A stretch of DNA of 64,000 bases, taken from NCBI GenBank assembly GCA_035772405.1, contig JAYKKM010000026.1, forward strand, positions 410,501 to 474,500, written 5' to 3'. Numbering within the stretch: position 1 is the first letter of the stretch; each line of letters starts with the position of its first letter. The notes beneath the pieces were generated by a model that saw only the letters and a list, made by a program, of their open reading frames with translations, made no database searches and was not told the origin of the DNA. Of the stretch, positions 59,419 through 64,000 are shown in pieces. Origin of the DNA: Chrysogorgia sp. JL179-B06 (taxonomy: Eukaryota > Cnidaria > Anthozoa > Scleralcyonacea > Chrysogorgiidae). A program made the translations under genes and the position numbers.

Positions 59419-59543
59419 GGCGTAGTTCCGACGGCACAGCGAGCTGCTGTTATTGCCGGGGTAGAGCTAGCTGTTTATGATTGGTGCAAGAAGAAAATGT
59501 TAGATCGTAAGCTTATGGAAGACAATGTTTACACTCACTTTTT
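59419..59543 (+). CDS. mitochondrial carrier (UCP/SLC25A14-SLC25A30 type), internal exon
   Basis: Acceptor TTTATTTAG and donor TTTTT|GTAAGTAT enclose 125 bp reading [40 protein letters not shown] and F, with no stop. This matches the segment G(V)xPTAQRAAIxxGVELxxYD...VYTHF of brain-type uncoupling proteins (UCP5/KMCP1, SLC25A14/30), around transmembrane helix 4 of the six-helix inner-membrane carrier. It starts in phase 0 and ends in phase 2. The flanking exons (upstream LWR end; downstream SSFxxGLAGAxxSNPxDVVR) were not found in the window. It could belong to a gene with long introns or be an isolated duplicated exon. Confidence 0.9.
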
Positions 59544-60612
59544 GTAAGTATAGTTTTATTAACATGAATATTTTTATTAACTTTTAAAATCTTGAAGCGG
59601 TGTGGTGTATCAACGGCGAGTGAGTTAGTTTGGGAGAATGGGAGTGAGTGAGGGCGCGAGCGTGTGGGGGAGGGAGGGAGCTGTTAGAGTTTACTTCTAT
59701 ACTCTTCAGTCTTACAGTAAAAAGATCTACATTTATTATTATTTCATGACTTATATACATGTCTATCTAAATTTACATATCCATAATAAATTTAAGTAAT
59801 TAGCATTGTGTAATATTCGCATAAAACTTCTCTTCTTTTTTCAGTCAAGAACTGTATACTGTATAATCTAACATCATGACTATCTTTCAAGAAATTTACA
59901 GGCTTCGGGTCGTTATCAACAGCTGTTTTGCATGATGTTTGTACAGATGTTTTGCATTTCTACAAGTGTCCATGCATGATGCATGCAGTAAAACATGATT
60001 GACTGAACCCAAAGCGTTAAAATAAATTCTAGCGAATAGGAAATGTTTGACTTTGACTGAGCTTCCTGCTTTGTCAGATTTTGTACCGACAAAACATTTT
60101 GAAATTTACAGCGCAACACCAAAAACAGCTTTATATTTTCAAACAAGATAACATTTCTGTATTATTTATTAGTATCCGTGAAGAAAAAGGATAACATGCA
60201 TGTCATTGTTGAATCATCAGCACAAAACAGCTATGAAATTATTAGCCGAGCAACAAACTATTTCGTTTGTATTCAAATCGAAAATCATTCATAAAAAAAC
60301 ACAGGATAAACAACTCCAAACTGATTAACATGTTTATTACAAAAAATTGGAAATACGACGACAGGTAATACACTAACTTGAAAAACGAAACTTGTCCTTC
60401 GTTGGAAGCACTTTCCCAAGTAAAATCTTTTAACAGAGTGAACGTATATTCCATTTGTTTTTTCTCTGTGTGCAAACTCAGCTAGAGTCAGAAATAAGAT
60501 TGCATCACCCGATGCTTTGACAACCAATCACAAACGCAAAAAAAAGGAATTAAATGAGTCTTGTTATGGAGAATTTTATGTTTGATCAAAAATAAATTTA
60601 TAAATTTACATG
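59544..60612. other. presumed intron, no exon seen
   Basis: A pyrimidine tract and AG at 59836-59844 (TTCTTTTTTCAG) could be an acceptor, but the following sequence meets a stop after a few codons in the required phase. A purine-rich GGGAGGGAGGGAG run is near 59671. I see no carrier homology. Confidence 0.45.
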
Positions 60613-60770
60613 GCAACGAGCAGTTATCCAGTGGATAAATCTGTTATCCGTCGGATAGTTATCCACCACGCTATACACGCTTTGAACAACCACTTTTTAT
60701 CCGCTGGATAACTATCCACTGGATAGCAGATTTATCCGCTGGATAACTTATCCAGGCTTTGAACAACCGA
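60613..60770. mobile_element. foldback with TTATCCNNNGGATAA words
   Basis: TTATCCAGTGGATAAATCTG and ATAGTTATCC are inverted as GGATAACTATCC and CAGATTTATCCGCTGGATAA. CTTTGAACAACC is repeated at 60690 and 60751. Compact palindromic MITE. Confidence 0.75.
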
Positions 60771-61404
60771 CCCTAGAATAACAAATGTTGATATGAACTT
60801 AAAATGAATGCATGTTTTAATTTTATAATTGCAATGTTTGATTAGCTGATATACAGTTCCGGTAATTATAAGTGTGCAAAAAAGTATATAGAATATAGCT
60901 GTGTGCAGTGCACACTACAAGTCTAAGACTAGTCTGCGGGGCTTGGCCTACATTTTAGTAGTGTAAACATACATCATACTGGCATATACAGTAGGCCTAA
61001 AAATCTGGGTAATTTACTTCAATTACTGTTGGCATATATTATGCCTGGCCTTGGGCGAGCTTAGTGTGTAAACACAGTCGTCCTGGAAATAGGTCTGGAC
61101 AACACCGGTAGTATATATACAAGCTTGTTGTAGGATTATATAATTGCGTATAGGTTGACACTGATTTATGTGTCATTGTAAAATGTTGAACAAGTCATCT
61201 TATTGTCATCTCGGGTAACAAGCAGGTGAAGGGCATTTCATCCTGAATAGGTTTATGTGGTGATATAATTTACATCGTATATATGAATGTTGGTCGTGCT
61301 TTGTTGCATTGGCATGTATCATTTTATATTTTTGAAATATGTGTTAGCTGCATTTATATGAAATATGTGTTACCACTGAAATACCTGTATATGTAATTTA
61401 TAAT
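60771..61404. other. intergenic, nothing recognised
   Basis: A/T-rich sequence, no supported frame or repeat. Confidence 0.4.
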
Positions 61405-61495
61405 GATACATAAGTAACTTTAATAATGTATTGTTGTAAGAGCATTGAGACTATTGTATAATGCTCCTAATACGTCTTTATTATTATTATTATTA
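61405..61495 (+). mobile_element. LINE 3' tail (first family)
   Basis: TTGTTGTAAGAGCATTGAGA to AATGCTCCTAATACGTC and (TTA)n. 5'-truncated to about 90 bp. Confidence 0.85.
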
Positions 61496-62489
61496 TATGC
61501 GTTAATTATAATATTATGAAAGCCATGGAAGTCTTTCGACAGATATATATTATTGCAGCTATTAAGGGCAAAAAATTAGTTGATGGATATAGGGGTATCA
61601 CTGAAAACTCCTGTAACAGGAATAAACCAAATCATTTTATCTAATCATTTGTTTGGATAAAAAATGCTGATAAAAAATGATCGGTCTTCCCTATCGTTCT
61701 TAAAATTGACTATCAAAAAATCTGCTGTGAACATTGTTTTTGACTTCAAAGAATGGAGTGCCACTTTAAATACTGTCTAACCAAAATTTATTTAGGTCTG
61801 AATAGTGAATATTAATATTATATTACCTAGCTGTAGCAGCTTCCTCTACACAGGGCTGTACACTGCAGCACAGGGAGTTCTAACTCGGTTTAATTAATAC
61901 CTGTTAAGGTCTCTTTCCAAAACAGCCTACAAATGATCGTTCATATCGTATTCGTGGAAAGCACTAAAGGCCATACCGTGAATCACCTTGAGCCCGCAAT
62001 CTTAGTATAATAATAGCGGTTTTTGTACTTAACATTACTTAAGATCGCCTGATGTATGTTTTGCGGAAAACGCGAAGTAATATAAATGGCGGGTGGTTTC
62101 AAATTTCCAAACAACTTGCATCAAAAAATAAATAAATAAATAATTTACTGAGAAGTCGGTGCAGTATTCTCAACTGCTTCTCAAAAAATAAACCTTGTCT
62201 ACGCTCCTACAACAACAAAATCAGGAAAGTAATCACTACAGTTCACCACAGTACAGTAGCACTGAAAAAGGCATGTCACACGAAACTGAATCTTTTCCCA
62301 AGCCGAATACGGAATAGATCATTCTCGTTTCCTAGGCATACAGTACCTAAATAAATATAGCGTTGATGAAATGTAGGAGTAAATCGCCATTACCGAAGAC
62401 TCGAAGCTAAGGTACATGTTGTTCTTAACTTCTTGGCGACTGTAAATAATTGGCAGCCGCCGGCCGGGCAGTCAGTTATCGTAACAATA
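61496..62489. other. intergenic, nothing recognised
   Basis: No supported gene. AGTGCCACTTTAAA near 61758 may be a TTAAAGTG-family end. Confidence 0.4.
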
Positions 62490-62542
62490 ATCCTAAAGTA
62501 AACCCTAATCATAACCCAAATGCTAACCCTAACTCTAACCAT
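62490..62542. repeat. degenerate telomere-like (CCCTAA) repeats
   Basis: AACCCTAATCATAACCC and TAACCCTAACTCTAACC. Similar words lie at 37042-37090 and, inverted, at 63450-63496. Confidence 0.6.
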
Positions 62543-62599
62543 TAAAAAATAAAACAAAAAGTAATGAAAGAAAAAAATTAAAAGAAAAGTCACAAAAAG

Positions 62600-62673
62600 A
62601 TGTCCGTTGCGGGATTCGAACCCGTCAGTTTCAGCATTGCAACAGGGGAAACTAACCACTACACTAAGACAGC
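62600..62673 (-). repeat. tRNA-like sequence (Val-like), probably pseudogene or SINE head
   Basis: The minus strand reads TTAGTGTAGTGGTTAG (A box), an AGTTTC/GAAACT anticodon-arm-like stem with a 15-base loop, and ACGGGTTCGAATCCCG (B box). The acceptor strands pair poorly and the anticodon loop is too large, so I do not call a functional tRNA. Confidence 0.6.
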
Positions 62674-62857
62674 TGGGTCAACAATAAGCAAAATAAAAAT
62701 GTATTTAAAGTCGTAAGCGACCTGTCATCTAAACACTTAGTAGTTAGTACACTATTATAAACTGACGGTCATATAGTTTTTACAAAACCGTGACAGGCTG
62801 CTGGTTATATAGTCACTAAATAATTGCACTGATATTTTTTAAAAATAGTATTATCCC

Positions 62858-62973
62858 CTCGCCCGGCGCGAAGCGCCGGCCGAAGGGCGAGTGCTAATAT
62901 CGAGTGCTAATATCGACCGGCGTTTAGTCTCTTATCACGCGAGATGAAAGGCCGATCCTAGATCTAGGATCGG
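62858..62973. repeat. GC hairpin and 22-bp perfect palindrome
   Basis: CTCGCCCGGCGCGAAGCGCC and following GGCCGAAGGGCGAG fold back at 62858-62891. CCGATCCTAGATCTAGGATC then GG at 62952-62973 is an exact palindrome. Confidence 0.85.
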
Positions 62974-63449
62974 ATTATTTGTTTATATATATATATATAT
63001 GATCAACCGTCCTCATGCGCGGCATCGGAAAATTTGGGCCTGGTAACTAGATATAGACAGAAGCTGATTGGTAGACCTCTGCATTTGAATTAATATTTAA
63101 ATTGCAACCGTCACATGATTGCGAATGCAAAAATAGAAACGGTATTGAAACGGTTTTTTGGTGCGTTAAATTTGGCGTAATTTAAATTTAAATTGACGCC
63201 AGCGCGACAAACCGCAAATTTATATTGCCATAAAAACCAGCCATTTCCTCACAAAATCATCGGATGCAGTAATGTTAGACATTATCAGCTGATTTCAAGC
63301 CGAAACTGTAGTGTTGAAGGACAAGATAATCAAAGACAGACACAAGTAAAAGGTAAAAGGACTATTATAATTATGTACATTGTGATTGTCACGGCGACTC
63401 ACCGGTCTGTGTTGAGCAATTAATTTGCCTTTTCTGCATAGTTTTTTTT
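62974..63449. other. intergenic, promoter-like
   Basis: (AT)n at about 62983-63000, ATTGG box near 63067, GGCGTAATTTAAATTTAAAT near 63172. A 76-codon frame at 63193 has no recognisable domain. It might be a 5' exon, unproven. Confidence 0.35.
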
Positions 63450-63496
63450 GGTTAGGGTTAGCAATTTGGTTAGGATTAGGGTTAGGTTTAGGATTT
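63450..63496. repeat. degenerate TTAGGG-like repeats
   Basis: GGTTAGGGTTAGCAATTTGG then TTAGGATTAGGGTTAGG. Interstitial and imperfect. Confidence 0.65.
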
Positions 63497-63575
63497 TGGT
63501 GATATTTACCCGCATTTCGTTGAATTCTAAGAGACTATAGCGTCGTATGGCTACTGTACGAATAGCCATTACCTT

Positions 63576-63599
63576 CGGTTCAGTTCAGTTCAGTTCAGT
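63576..63599. repeat. (TTCAG)n microsatellite
   Basis: GGTTCAGTTCAGTTCAGTTC then AGTC: four TTCAG units. Confidence 0.9.
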
Positions 63600-63821
63600 C
63601 AGTGCTTTTTTTATACTTGACTCACTAATTTTAATGTAATTTAAATAATTGCACACTGTATTGTGTATTTGCTCCAAGCTCCGAAATCTAATAGACACAT
63701 TTTGAAATACTTAACAGAGAGATTTGGGAAAATTTGAAGGTGTGTAATGTTTTGAATTTTCAAAACATATATGTACTGTATAATATTTTGACAGTTGGAA
63801 TTAAATCCATGCAGTGTAAAA

Positions 63822-63941
63822 TCAGGCTTGGACTGGCCATTGTGCCATCTTGTGCTAGAACAATGGCACTTTGTGGCAGCACAATGGCTGGCCATTGTTC
63901 TGGCACAAGATGGCACAATGACAATGGCCAGTCCTAGCCTG
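63822..63941. repeat. 120-bp foldback
   Basis: CAGGCTTGGACTGGCCATT and GTGCCATCTTGTGCTAGAAC are inverted as GTTCTGGCACAAGATGGCAC and AATGGCCAGTCCTAGCCTG. Two overlapping short frames arise from it and are not genes. Confidence 0.85.
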
Positions 63942-64000
63942 TTTAAAATATATACCATTTCTTTATAATACTGCAGAATAGTAAGTGGTAGTACAAATTT

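Noticed and set aside
59836..59880. Next carrier exon after TTCTTTTTTCAG
   Set aside because: In the required phase it hits a stop after about seven codons and lacks the expected SSF...GLAGA sequence.
62600..62673. Functional tRNA-Val gene
   Set aside because: The anticodon loop is oversized and the acceptor stem does not pair.

Overview
The window is A+T-rich eukaryotic DNA with very few genes and many repeats. The repeat families (Crypton-like recombinases, piggyBac, CACTA/hAT/Harbinger MITEs, LINE fragments with ATT-type tails, hammerhead-like cores in foldback elements) and the spliced gene pieces suggest an invertebrate. An anthozoan cnidarian is my best guess. This is inference; no rRNA or mitochondrial marker is present to confirm it.

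Layout. 1-1.3 kb: frameshifted Crypton-like tyrosine recombinase (minus strand). 1.3-5.3 kb: decayed repeats and nested DNA elements, including a 726-bp element with perfect 26-bp inverted ends and a 9-bp target duplication, inside an older 1.9-kb inverted-repeat element. 5.35-37.8 kb: one giant CACTA-like DNA element of 32,463 bp, inserted with a CA duplication into a LINE open reading frame that becomes continuous again, in frame, when the element and one CA are removed. Inside it, 6367-32545 is a satellite array: 17 units (U) of 1.41-1.46 kb, joined either by a 240-bp inverted-repeat module (M, 7 copies) or by a 3-bp CAG/CTG scar (11 junctions). The array begins and ends with M, is flanked by TA on both sides, and has a higher-order structure of about 6 kb. 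The right arm of the giant element carries an internal duplication in which a hAT MITE and a Harbinger MITE occupy one copy each.

38-49 kb: LINE 3' ends, tRNA-derived sequences, a tandem 197-bp duplication, and a mosaic of directly and invertedly duplicated repeats, including a foldback with hammerhead-like motifs in both arms. 49.6-53.2 kb: pieces of a secreted alpha-carbonic anhydrase gene (two candidate signal-peptide exons and one unmistakable catalytic-domain exon), with a second broken Crypton-like gene between them. 54-56.8 kb: truncated, frameshifted piggyBac transposase (minus strand). 57.3-58.6 kb: 18-bp minisatellite. 59.4 kb: one clean exon of a UCP/SLC25A14-SLC25A30-type mitochondrial carrier. 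59.5-64 kb: mostly repeats, tRNA-like and telomere-like sequence.

Only the carbonic anhydrase and carrier exons look like host genes. Neither gene is complete in view. The most notable system is the satellite-bearing giant transposon, whose M modules look mobile inside their own array.
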